A stretch of 8,025 nt of DNA, taken from assembly GCA_030643145.1 (NCBI GenBank), contig DAOWMJ010000091.1, forward strand, positions 1 through 8,025, in the 5' to 3' direction. The stretch is from Candidatus Latescibacterota bacterium. GTDB taxonomy: Bacteria > Krumholzibacteriota > Krumholzibacteriia > Krumholzibacteriales > WJIX01. The notes under the pieces were generated by a model. It was not told where the DNA came from. It worked only from the letters and a program-made list of their open reading frames with translations, and ran no database searches. This document shows, in pieces, positions 1-6,500 of the stretch; positions within the stretch are counted from its first letter, which is position 1, and every line of letters starts with the position of its first letter. A program made the translations under genes and the position numbers.

Positions 1-41
1 AAAATCCGGTTCGAAAACGGCGTCTATTCACAAAAAAAAAG

Positions 42-1847
42 TTATTTATTGCCGGCGCCACGTTTCTTCCTCGCGGGAGATGGAACTAAGCGGATCTCAC
101 GGCTGTAACTTCGCGGCGGGGACAATCTGTCCTTTATATTAAATATGTCAATAACCCCTTCTTCGGTAGCCACAAACACGGTATCCCCTGCCGCCACCAG
201 CTCATCCGCCAAAGAAGACAATAATAAACTGCCCTTTAGAAAAAAACCATCCCGACCCGGCACAAACTGTAAAACAACGCCATTCTGAAGCTGCGCCACT
301 ATCTTTCCATCACAACCCGCCGCCGCGACTCTTCCGGGAAGAGGGATTCTGTATATTTCACTCATATCCTCCGGATTCATTAAAACAAGTGTGTCCCCCG
401 GCGTACGTTTTGAGTGGTAAAGAAGAACAGCGCTGTTATTAATAATCCCTACTACTCTTCTTTCGGCGTTATCTATCTCAAAGGTACTGATTCTATCAAA
501 AAGGTTTTCTCTGTCGATCGAGAAAACACTTAATTTTTTATTGCTAAACCCATACAGCTTGCCTGAATAACAGAAAATATCATCCAGTTCCGCGGCAAAT
601 TTTACATATCTTTTGTCAATTTGCCCATCTCTGCCGGAAAGATAATAACAGAATCCATCGTCACAAACAGCCAGAAGTCCCTCTTCAACAGCGGCAAGCC
701 GTAAAATGTTTCTTTTCAGATCTCTCTGCCACAGTAAACGCGCGCCATCCTTCGCGCGAGCAAGAAAGTAAATTCTGGATTTGCGCGTAAAGTTAACTCC
801 ACACGCGGCGAAATCAACACCTGTTACAACATCGGCTATCTTTGCCACAGTATGTATATCATCTATTTCTACCTCTTTTTCAGGTCGAACCGGCGTTTTC
901 GGGGGGTAGGGAAACACCACAAATACGAGTTTACTCTCCACGCGGCCTTTTCGATTTTTCTTTAACAAGAACCCCGGGAGTTTCTCTGCATTCGAATATT
1001 CTGGTGGATCAAAGCAAATATCATAAAAGGAAAGTGTGTCTTGCTGCCGGCCGTATACACCAAGATCCAGACTCGCGGGAATGGCTTCTACCTTGATGGA
1101 CAATTGAACATTATAAGGGTCTTTGACTTTGATCTCTTTAAGAATTTTATCCCTTTTTTTCCTGCCGGGAACCGAAACAATTTCATACGGCGAGAGATCC
1201 GGAGAAAGAGGAAAATAGAGGTATCCCACCCTTTCCTCACCCGGCTTCAGGGTAAGGTGTTGAAAAAAATACTGATCGCTCATCTTATAGAAAGAATTTC
1301 CCGCAAGCCCTCGAAATAACCTCCCCTTGGTAGCTTCGTCATAAATATAATAGCCACCCAGGGGAGGAAAAATGATACTCGCCACAATATTTCCGGCGCC
1401 TTTTTGCCTGTATCCAGTCCTTTTGCCCCCTTGGATCCTTTCAATAACTTCAAATGGCTTAAGGGGCGAAAATTTCTCTCCTTCGACCGTAAACGATATC
1501 CCGCCAAGTTTTTCCCGGAGCCCGGGGAAAGAAGATCCATTCAGTACAATCGATGCTGTATCATTGTTCCGCACCCCAACCTGCACGGGCACAATGCCCG
1601 AATCGGGAAGGAAAGTGTGGAAAAGCTGATTGATTTCTTCGGGATCAGAAAGAAATTGAGCCGATACCGCAATACCGGCGCCCGGGATTTGTTCTTTTTC
1701 CTGAAATTCTATCGCAGAGAATTCAAGCTTTCGACAGGACAAAAACAAAACACTCAGAATAATTAGAAAAAGGGCGGCACCTTTCGCCTGAGATAAACTC
1801 CTGAATTTGTTTCTACTAAAAATATTATTCCGTTCCGCGTCAATCAC
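42..1847 (-). CDS. Predicted lipoprotein with N-terminal beta domain and C-terminal beta-propeller-like half
   Basis: This is a 601-residue hypothetical protein. A basic N-terminus is followed by a hydrophobic stretch (about 24-37) ending in FLSC with C38, a relaxed lipobox, so it is probably a lipid-anchored envelope protein. Residues about 85-215 are beta-rich, with VPVQVGVRNNDTASIVL (86-102) and a LKPGEERVGYLYFP segment (200-213). This style is typical of Ig-like or transglutaminase-adjacent lipoprotein domains, and I cannot name the family. Residues about 330-575 contain repeated short strands with aspartate/glycine turns (LLAVCDDGFCYYLSGRDG, VFVATEEGVIDIFNIKD). This fits a WD40/PQQ-like propeller with perhaps five or more blades. 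The C-terminus is basic (SPARKKRGAGNK). The GTG start is 22 bases after the activase stop and the stop is TAA. Its link to the activase pair is positional only; it could be an independent passenger gene. Confidence 0.8.
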   Translation of the reverse strand: MIDAERNNIFSRNKFRSLSQAKGAALFLIILSVLFLSCRKLEFSAIEFQEKEQIPGAGIAVSAQFLSDPEEINQLFHTFLPDSGIVPVQVGVRNNDTASIVLNGSSFPGLREKLGGISFTVEGEKFSPLKPFEVIERIQGGKRTGYRQKGAGNIVASIIFPPLGGYYIYDEATKGRLFRGLAGNSFYKMSDQYFFQHLTLKPGEERVGYLYFPLSPDLSPYEIVSVPGRKKRDKILKEIKVKDPYNVQLSIKVEAIPASLDLGVYGRQQDTLSFYDICFDPPEYSNAEKLPGFLLKKNRKGRVESKLVFVVFPYPPKTPVRPEKEVEIDDIHTVAKIADVVTGVDFAACGVNFTRKSRIYFLARAKDGARLLWQRDLKRNILRLAAVEEGLLAVCDDGFCYYLSGRDGQIDKRYVKFAAELDDIFCYSGKLYGFSNKKLSVFSIDRENLFDRISTFEIDNAERRVVGIINNSAVLLYHSKRTPGDTLVLMNPEDMSEIYRIPLPGRVAAAGCDGKIVAQLQNGVVLQFVPGRDGFFLKGSLLLSSLADELVAAGDTVFVATEEGVIDIFNIKDRLSPPRSYSREIRLVPSPARKKRGAGNK

Positions 1848-1856
1848 AATTTTCTA

Positions 1857-1860
1857 CTCC
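1857..1860 (-). promoter_or_regulatory. Ribosome binding site for the lipoprotein gene (GTG start)
   Basis: GGAG on the minus strand lies nine bases before the GTG at 1847, within the 22-base gap after the activase stop. It supports the GTG start. No better in-frame start codon lies between it and the hydrophobic signal segment. Confidence 0.6.
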
Positions 1861-1869
1861 AATCAATTT

Positions 1870-2523
1870 TCAATATTTTATTTCATTTTTGAGCCCTTCA
1901 ATGAGAACAGCCCTTCCGAGAGGTATAACCTTACAGTATTTATCCATTGAATCAAGAAAACATTTATTATCACAGAAGCCGCCTGACAAGTAAAGTTCAG
2001 AAGGCCTTTGTGTGAAATTAAACACATTGCGAACCATCCCGTGTATAAACTCCGCCACACTTCTTCCGGGCGATTCGCCGTTTGAAACAGACTCTAAAAC
2101 CCTCTCCATACCGAATACCCCACACGTCACATTTATCCAGCTATCTACCGATTCAAGAGAAGAAAAGTCGATCTCGTAATAGTTCGCGAGAAGTTCAATT
2201 GTCACGCCGGTTGTCGCGCCACAGGCAAGATTCCAGTCAATTTTTTTAACCTTCCTCCCTTTGAATCTGATATACTTTATATCCCTCCCCCCCACATCAA
2301 CAATCGAAAAATCGTCTTTATCAACAAAAGAAAGCCCGCCTTCAGCCAATGCCAGTAACTCATTTTTGAATATCCCGCATCTCTTTTCAGCGCTGTGCCC
2401 AGTTGCAACAGCAAATGGAGAGCCGTTTCTGCGAACCATCTCACGCGTTGTAATAATCTCCAGCGAATCCGATTCTACATCAAGTATTTTCGTCCAGGTG
2501 CTGCCGCAATCAGCGAGTTTCAC
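1870..2523 (-). CDS. BadF/BcrD/HgdC-type ATPase (CoA-enzyme activase, ASKHA fold, [4Fe-4S])
   Basis: This protein resembles the homodimeric activases that couple ATP hydrolysis to injecting a low-potential electron into an Fe-S partner, such as 2-hydroxyacyl-CoA dehydratase or benzoyl-CoA reductase. The ASKHA motifs are in order: phosphate-1 LADCGSTWTK (3-12), phosphate-2 SIVDVGGRDIK (73-83) and the adenosine-side LSGGFCDNK (179-187). Two cysteines sit where the family ligates the inter-subunit [4Fe-4S] cluster. These are C101 in ACGATTG, replacing the usual CAAGTG, and C134 in TCGVFGMERVL, matching the usual CTVFAESEV. At 217 residues it is shorter than the usual 250-270. The cysteines are 33 apart, against about 39 in HgdC. 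It starts at GTG with a good ribosome site 41 bases after the cysteine-rich gene. The family assignment is strong; the substrate partner is unknown. Confidence 0.88.
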   Translation of the reverse strand: MKLADCGSTWTKILDVESDSLEIITTREMVRRNGSPFAVATGHSAEKRCGIFKNELLALAEGGLSFVDKDDFSIVDVGGRDIKYIRFKGRKVKKIDWNLACGATTGVTIELLANYYEIDFSSLESVDSWINVTCGVFGMERVLESVSNGESPGRSVAEFIHGMVRNVFNFTQRPSELYLSGGFCDNKCFLDSMDKYCKVIPLGRAVLIEGLKNEIKY

Positions 2524-2526
2524 TTT

Positions 2527-2533
2527 CTTCTCC
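2527..2533 (-). promoter_or_regulatory. Ribosome binding site deciding the GTG start of the activase gene
   Basis: GGAGAAG on the minus strand lies just before the GTG at 2523, with six bases between GGAG and the start. It supports GTG as the true start. An in-frame ATG at 2565 is followed by an in-frame TGA after seven codons, so it cannot start this protein without readthrough. Confidence 0.75.
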
Positions 2534-2564
2534 AGATAGACTCAAGAAAAACACGGGTATTTCA

Positions 2565-3323
2565 TTATCGACTAGGATAAGATAATTTAATAAAGGCTTC
2601 CACCTTCGAAAGTATTGAATTATTTACATCACGATGACAATCCACAAAAAGCCCATCATATTTCTCGGCCAGGTGATGCGCCAGATCCTGTTTAGCGCAG
2701 AAACTCTGTGTAAAAAATACCGTGGGAACATTTTCGTCCACGTAACACTCCATTTCCAAATCACCGGGGCTCCCCGCCTCAACACACCTTGTCCAACCAT
2801 AAATATGCGTTGTCGGCGGAAAAATATCCAAAATTCTGAAATCGTGAGGAGGAACACCCCAGAAACCATGAGTCGGTTCACACGCCCGTGTCTGATTAAC
2901 GGAAGAAGGAGATTGAATAACCGTTTGCATTATCCTGTCCACTCTCTCGGCCAGAGAACCCTCAGCTGTGGAATAAACAAGAGGCCTCTTTTCGAATTGT
3001 TCCGGAGGAAATCGCGATTCAATAACGTTAAATCCTGTCTTCCTTAAAAGGAACGCGGCATACCTGCCCCTGTCACATTTCCCTTCACCCACATCGGCAA
3101 CTATCGCTGTCAGCCTCTTTGAAAGCTCCATCGCGTTATCTACGATATTTGCAATTATTCGACAAGTGGTGGATTGAATAACCATTGAATCAGGAGCACC
3201 CCGCGCGACATCCAGATCTATAAACTCCAGGTCAGAGCCAAAACGCTCTCTCACTGATCTAAGAACAGAACGCTCGGGGAACCCGTAATACCCGATCAAT
3301 TTTTTCGATTTCAAGTTTTCCAT
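2565..3323 (-). CDS. Cysteine-rich protein of unknown family, probable partner of the downstream activase
   Basis: I do not recognise this 252-residue protein with certainty. It has seven cysteines (C54, C83, C148, C180, C193, C209, C229), many for its size, and no signal peptide or membrane helix. It looks cytosolic. The N-terminal layout is GYYGFPERSV (11-20), STTCRIIANIVDNA (51-64) and VADVGEGKCDRGRYA (75-89). This loosely recalls the first domain of 2-hydroxyacyl-CoA dehydratase subunits, where cysteines sit after similar strands. The similarity is by eye and weak, and known subunits are about 380-430 residues. A Trp/Pro-rich segment, residues 148-180, lies between C148 and C180 and looks like a conserved core. 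The ATG at 3323 has no Shine-Dalgarno sequence. It lies 24 bases after the EIIA stop in the same frame, and the in-frame TAG TAG excludes an upstream start. The activase gene directly downstream suggests an Fe-S electron acceptor or enzyme. Confidence 0.75.
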   Translation of the reverse strand: MENLKSKKLIGYYGFPERSVLRSVRERFGSDLEFIDLDVARGAPDSMVIQSTTCRIIANIVDNAMELSKRLTAIVADVGEGKCDRGRYAAFLLRKTGFNVIESRFPPEQFEKRPLVYSTAEGSLAERVDRIMQTVIQSPSSVNQTRACEPTHGFWGVPPHDFRILDIFPPTTHIYGWTRCVEAGSPGDLEMECYVDENVPTVFFTQSFCAKQDLAHHLAEKYDGLFVDCHRDVNNSILSKVEAFIKLSYPSR

Positions 3324-3347
3324 AGGATAACAGTAAAAGAAAAACTA

Positions 3348-3809
3348 CTAACCGCCATTTTCAATATTCTCGATAATTTCAAGTACTTTCTCGGCATTTC
3401 CGGCTTTAATAAGATTTTCTCTGAAACCCTCGATACCGATCATCTTGACAATTCTGGCAATAGCCTGAACATGCGGGCCAGCTTCTGAGGAAGGGGCAAT
3501 CATCAGGAAGAAAATATAAGCCGGTTTCCCGTCCAGAGAATCAAAATTAATCCCCTCTCTGGAAATGCCGATCACAATCCTCAACCTGTCGACCTCGTCA
3601 CATTTCGCGTGAGGAATAGCAATACCCTTTTCCAGGCCGGTGCTCCCCTCATTTTCTCTTTCCATAACAGCCTGATAAATCACGTCCGCCCCGCAACATG
3701 TCATACTCTCGGAAAGCATTTCCACGAGCTCTTCTATAACCTCTTCCTTATCTTCAGCTATAAGGTCGGTCTTGATACACTCAATTTTGATATAATCCGT
3801 TAACTTCAT
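3348..3809 (-). CDS. PTS EIIA type-2 (fructose/mannitol/PtsN-like) domain protein
   Basis: This is a single-domain PTS IIA protein of 153 residues. The phospho-acceptor histidine is H67 within GIAIPHAK (62-69), preceded by the family block MERENEGSTGLEKG (49-62). FFLMIAPSSEAGPHV (100-114), with second histidine H113, and the C-terminal helical part ending in VLEIIENIENGG complete the domain. Family members accept phosphate from HPr or NPr. Stand-alone forms (PtsN, EIIA-Ntr) regulate K+ transport, nitrogen and stress responses rather than moving sugar. No IIB or IIC permease is in the window, so a regulatory role fits better, but this is inference. The ATG at 3809 has only a short AGG seven bases upstream. 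The gene follows a 108-base gap and ends with two in-frame stops, TAG TAG. A vicinal Cys pair (C38, C39) is notable but of unknown meaning. Confidence 0.92.
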   Translation of the reverse strand: MKLTDYIKIECIKTDLIAEDKEEVIEELVEMLSESMTCCGADVIYQAVMERENEGSTGLEKGIAIPHAKCDEVDRLRIVIGISREGINFDSLDGKPAYIFFLMIAPSSEAGPHVQAIARIVKMIGIEGFRENLIKAGNAEKVLEIIENIENGG

Positions 3810-3882
3810 TTCATAACCTGCCTTTGAATTTGTATCCTGCTCCCGGGTTTATCTTAGACGAAACTTAATTAATTCAGGATGG

Positions 3883-3910
3883 GAACGCAAGAAGCAGCCT
3901 TCTTTCGTTC
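3883..3910 (-). other. RNA hairpin between the Usp and EIIA genes
   Basis: On the minus strand, GAACG-A-AAGAAG, a four-base loop GCTG and CTTCTT-G-CGTTC form a near-perfect stem of 11 pairs with one A/G mismatch. It starts eight bases after the Usp stop codon. No T run follows on the minus strand; the T6 run lies before it (3911-3916). It is therefore not a standard intrinsic terminator in the operon direction. It could be an mRNA 3'-end stabiliser or processing site that separates ATPase/Usp expression from the downstream genes, or an inefficient attenuator. The stem is seen directly; the function is inference. Confidence 0.55.
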
Positions 3911-3917
3911 AAAAAAC

Positions 3918-4409
3918 CTACAGGGCTTCAAAGATATTTTCTATTTTCTCTTCTCCCCTAACAACCATCACCGGGCAGGAGACCTTTCTTAATATCTGTT
4001 CTCCCTCTTCATAGAATGAATCTTTAAGGCTCTGCACCTCACCCAGTTCCCCCTGAATAACAAGATCAGCTCCATACTCCTCTGCTTCCCGCAGCACCTC
4101 CTCATAAACAACACCTTTAAGAAGAATGGTCTCTAACTGAACTCCCTTGCCCTCAGCGAGTTTCTTAACATAGTCTAAATACCGTTTCCCATCATCCTCA
4201 ATATCTCTTTCGTAATCCATCTTCTCTACCTTTACAAAAATCTTCGCTTTGAGAAGTTCGTTTAAAAGGTTTTCATTTACAACATAGACCGCACGCAGCT
4301 TGCTCCCGTAGGCTTTTGCCATTGTAATAGCCATACGTGTAGCCAGAACAGATGATTCACTTCCGTCAACATAGAGAAGAATATTCTGCAAGGGATTTAC
4401 ACTATCCAT
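3918..4409 (-). CDS. Universal stress protein (UspA) family protein, atypical nucleotide motif
   Basis: This is a single Usp domain of 163 residues, slightly longer than the usual 140-150. The N-terminal strand and acidic loop (ILLYVDGSESS, 10-20) and helix (ATRMAITMAKAYGSKLRAVYVV, about 23-44) match the family. So do ADLVIQGELG (114-123) and the terminal strand CPVMVV (145-150). ATP-binding members carry G-2X-G-9X-G(S/T). Here GELG (120-123) is followed by 12 residues before the next glycine (G136), which is followed by Glu. ATP binding in the usual way is therefore doubtful. Residues 48-75 form a charged helical insert. The ATG at 4409 overlaps the D gene by 8 bases and has AGGGGA seven to eight bases upstream, so the two are probably translated together. 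A role sensing or modulating ATPase or energy state is inference from position only. Confidence 0.9.
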   Translation of the reverse strand: MDSVNPLQNILLYVDGSESSVLATRMAITMAKAYGSKLRAVYVVNENLLNELLKAKIFVKVEKMDYERDIEDDGKRYLDYVKKLAEGKGVQLETILLKGVVYEEVLREAEEYGADLVIQGELGEVQSLKDSFYEEGEQILRKVSCPVMVVRGEEKIENIFEAL

Positions 4410-5043
4410 TGACTTCCCCTTTTCTGCGGGAAAGACGGTCTTTGACCATTTTTAGAACAAAGAACGCTTCCCTTTCCGATTCTTCCAGGGCCATTTCAAT
4501 ATATTTTAATGTTTCCTGATAATCAGGAATAAATATTTTCTCAAGGGCATTTACCCGCCTGATTGTTTTTGCCACTTCCCGCGACAGCCTTACAAGTGAA
4601 ATACGCGCTTCAGCTAAATCACCCAGAAGATGAAGTACTTCACGAAATCTTTTTATAGTTTCATCGATCCAGACACTGCTCTCCGGAGCCGCGAAATAAG
4701 GCGGTGAATCTTTGAATCTAACCTTTACATTCGGCAGAGAAACTCCCATCACCCTTCTCTGCGAGAAAGAAATATCAGATTTAATATTCACTCCGGGAGC
4801 TACAAGACTTATCTCCCTTCTTCCCATACGAAGGGTCAATTGATCGAGGGCCTCGAATGCCTCACTCAACCTCTTTTCCGTGTTGCGCTGAGCCTCGACA
4901 GTACGATCAATAAGCCCCATAAGCTCTACAACAAGAATCTTTCGTTTTTGGTCAAGGAGTTTCCACCCCTCCTCCGCGAAACCCAATTCACGCTGTATCT
5001 TCATCAGGTTGGTTTTTGTCGGCGCTACTTCATATTTTGCCAT
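4402..5043 (-). CDS. atpD: V/A-type ATP synthase/ATPase subunit D (central rotor shaft)
   Basis: Subunit D is the central stalk that rotates inside the A3B3 head and passes torque to the membrane ring. The 213-residue length and N-terminal block (APTKTNLMKIQRELGFAEEG, residues 7-26) are typical. Long charged heptad-like stretches near residues 10-75 and 135-205 fit the antiparallel coiled coil at both ends of the chain. A short beta-rich middle part (about 75-120, with SFSQRRVMGVSLP) lies between. The ATG at 5043 has GGAG about 10 bases upstream. The TAG stop lies inside the first codons of the next gene (8-base overlap), which suggests translational coupling to the Usp protein. No I or K subunit gene follows, unlike the spirochaete/chlamydia order A-B-D-I-K, so the membrane subunits are probably upstream of A. 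Confidence 0.95.
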   Translation of the reverse strand: MAKYEVAPTKTNLMKIQRELGFAEEGWKLLDQKRKILVVELMGLIDRTVEAQRNTEKRLSEAFEALDQLTLRMGRREISLVAPGVNIKSDISFSQRRVMGVSLPNVKVRFKDSPPYFAAPESSVWIDETIKRFREVLHLLGDLAEARISLVRLSREVAKTIRRVNALEKIFIPDYQETLKYIEMALEESEREAFFVLKMVKDRLSRRKGEVNG

Positions 5044-5091
5044 ACAATCACTACTCCAATAGATATCATCTACTTGCCGTCCAAGCTCTTT

Positions 5092-6486
5092 CTACTCTCT
5101 GCCATAATACTTGTTAATTTCTTCCTCGGAAATTCTGTAGAGTTCTTCCTTCGGCAGAGAGGATAAAATCTTCCACCCTAAATCAAGAGTTTTAATAATA
5201 TCCCTGTTTTCATACTCACCCTGAGTTAAGAATTCGTTTTCAAATCTTTCTCCAAATTCGAGATATATCTTGTCCAGCGGCGCGAGTTCCTCTTCACCTA
5301 TAACGGCAGCCAGAGCCCTTACATCCTTTACATGAGAATAGGCCGCGAATAGCTGGCTCGCGACATGGGGGTGATCCTCTCTCGTCATGCCCTCGCCGAT
5401 ACCATCCTTCATCAAACGCGAAAGAGAGGGCAGCCCCGCTATCGGCGGATAAATGTTTCTATGATCCAGTTCCCTTTCAAGCACTATCTGGCCTTCGGTA
5501 ATGTAACCTGAAAGATCCGGAACAGGATGTGAAATATCATCGTTGGGCATTGTCAAAATCGGCATCTGCGTAATTGAACCCTTGATGCCCTTAATCATCC
5601 CGGCGCGTTCGTATATAATTGAAAGATCACTGTAAAGATATCCCGGGTAACCCTTTCTGCTCGGTATTTCCTCGCGTATCGTGGAAATTTCTCTCAGTGA
5701 TTCACAGTAATTCGTCATGTCGGTCAGGATAACAAGTACATGCATATTCATATGAAAAGCCAGAAATTCTGCCGCTGTCAACGCTGTTCGGGGAGTTACA
5801 AGCCTTTCAACAGATGGATCATCGGCGAGATTTAAGAAAAGGACAACCTTTTCCAGAACACCGGATTCTTCAAAGTTTTTTATAAAATATCTTGCCACAT
5901 CGTGTTTTATCCCCATAGCCGCGAAGACCACCGCGAATGACGCATCTTCCCCGATTATTTTTGCCTGGCGGGTTATCTGAGCAACAATCTTGTTATGAGG
6001 AAGCCCTGAACCGGAAAAAATGGGCAGTTTCTGACCGCGCACAAGCGTATTCATCCCATCGATCGCGGAAATTCCGGTCTGAATAAATTTCTGAGGATAC
6101 TCTCTGGCCGTCGGATTAATCGGGAGACCATTAACATCCATCCTGAAATCTTCTCTGGGCGGCGGGCCGTCATCTATCGGTTGACCAAGCCCATTAAAAA
6201 CCCTCCCGAGCATCTCTTCGCTAACCCCGAATTTTAACGGCTCACCGCGGAAACGTACCCTTGTACCAGGTATGGAAAGTCCGGATGTCCCTTCAAAAAT
6301 TTGAACCACAGCCGCGCCTTCGCTGGCTTCTAGTACCATTCCGAGCCTTACGTTTCCAGCCGGGTCTATAACCTCGGCAAGTTCATTATACCCGACATTA
6401 TGAATCCCCTTTACCATGATAAGAGGCCCTGAAACCTCCTCAATTCCTATATATTCTCTTCCGCTGCTTATATTCTTCTCCGTCAT
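5092..6486 (-). CDS. atpB: V/A-type ATP synthase/ATPase subunit B
   Basis: This is the non-catalytic B subunit, which alternates with A in the hexameric head. It is full length at 464 residues, the usual size. The degenerate nucleotide-site segment FSGSGLPHNK is at residues 157-166, where an active P-loop would carry GKT/S. The conserved block PSLSRLMKDGIGEGMTREDH starts near 353. R357 in that block matches the family's conserved arginine that reaches into the A-subunit catalytic site. Residues 1-80 form the beta-barrel region. The ATG at 6486 is preceded by GGTGA (6491-6495) at good spacing. The gene starts 14 bases after the A stop and ends with TAG, 48 bases before subunit D. The name follows V-type usage and is not the F-type a subunit. 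Nothing appears truncated or unusual. Confidence 0.97.
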   Translation of the reverse strand: MTEKNISSGREYIGIEEVSGPLIMVKGIHNVGYNELAEVIDPAGNVRLGMVLEASEGAAVVQIFEGTSGLSIPGTRVRFRGEPLKFGVSEEMLGRVFNGLGQPIDDGPPPREDFRMDVNGLPINPTAREYPQKFIQTGISAIDGMNTLVRGQKLPIFSGSGLPHNKIVAQITRQAKIIGEDASFAVVFAAMGIKHDVARYFIKNFEESGVLEKVVLFLNLADDPSVERLVTPRTALTAAEFLAFHMNMHVLVILTDMTNYCESLREISTIREEIPSRKGYPGYLYSDLSIIYERAGMIKGIKGSITQMPILTMPNDDISHPVPDLSGYITEGQIVLERELDHRNIYPPIAGLPSLSRLMKDGIGEGMTREDHPHVASQLFAAYSHVKDVRALAAVIGEEELAPLDKIYLEFGERFENEFLTQGEYENRDIIKTLDLGWKILSSLPKEELYRISEEEINKYYGRE

Positions 6487-6500
6487 AACTTCACCATTTT

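Noticed and set aside
4..25. tRNA T-arm-like GGTTCGAAAAC on the plus strand
   Set aside because: The flanking bases do not make a five-pair T stem (the first pair is G/A), no CCA end follows, and the rest of a tRNA would lie outside the window.
1..41. Possible intrinsic terminator after the lipoprotein gene (nine T on the minus strand at 32-40)
   Set aside because: No convincing GC-rich hairpin precedes the T run; the GGCGCC/GCCGGC bases before the stop do not fold into a proper stem-loop.
842..1766. Plus-strand open frames opposite the lipoprotein gene
   Set aside because: They lack family resemblance and ribosome sites, overlap each other in different frames, and lie antisense to a well-formed gene.
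3810..3882. Possible internal promoter before the EIIA gene
   Set aside because: TAAGAT could be a weak -10 box, but no reasonable -35 box lies at normal spacing.
5060..5072. Small inverted repeat TAGAT-GAT-ATCTA just before the D gene ribosome site
   Set aside because: The stem is only five mostly A-T pairs with a three-base loop, too weak and common to call an element.
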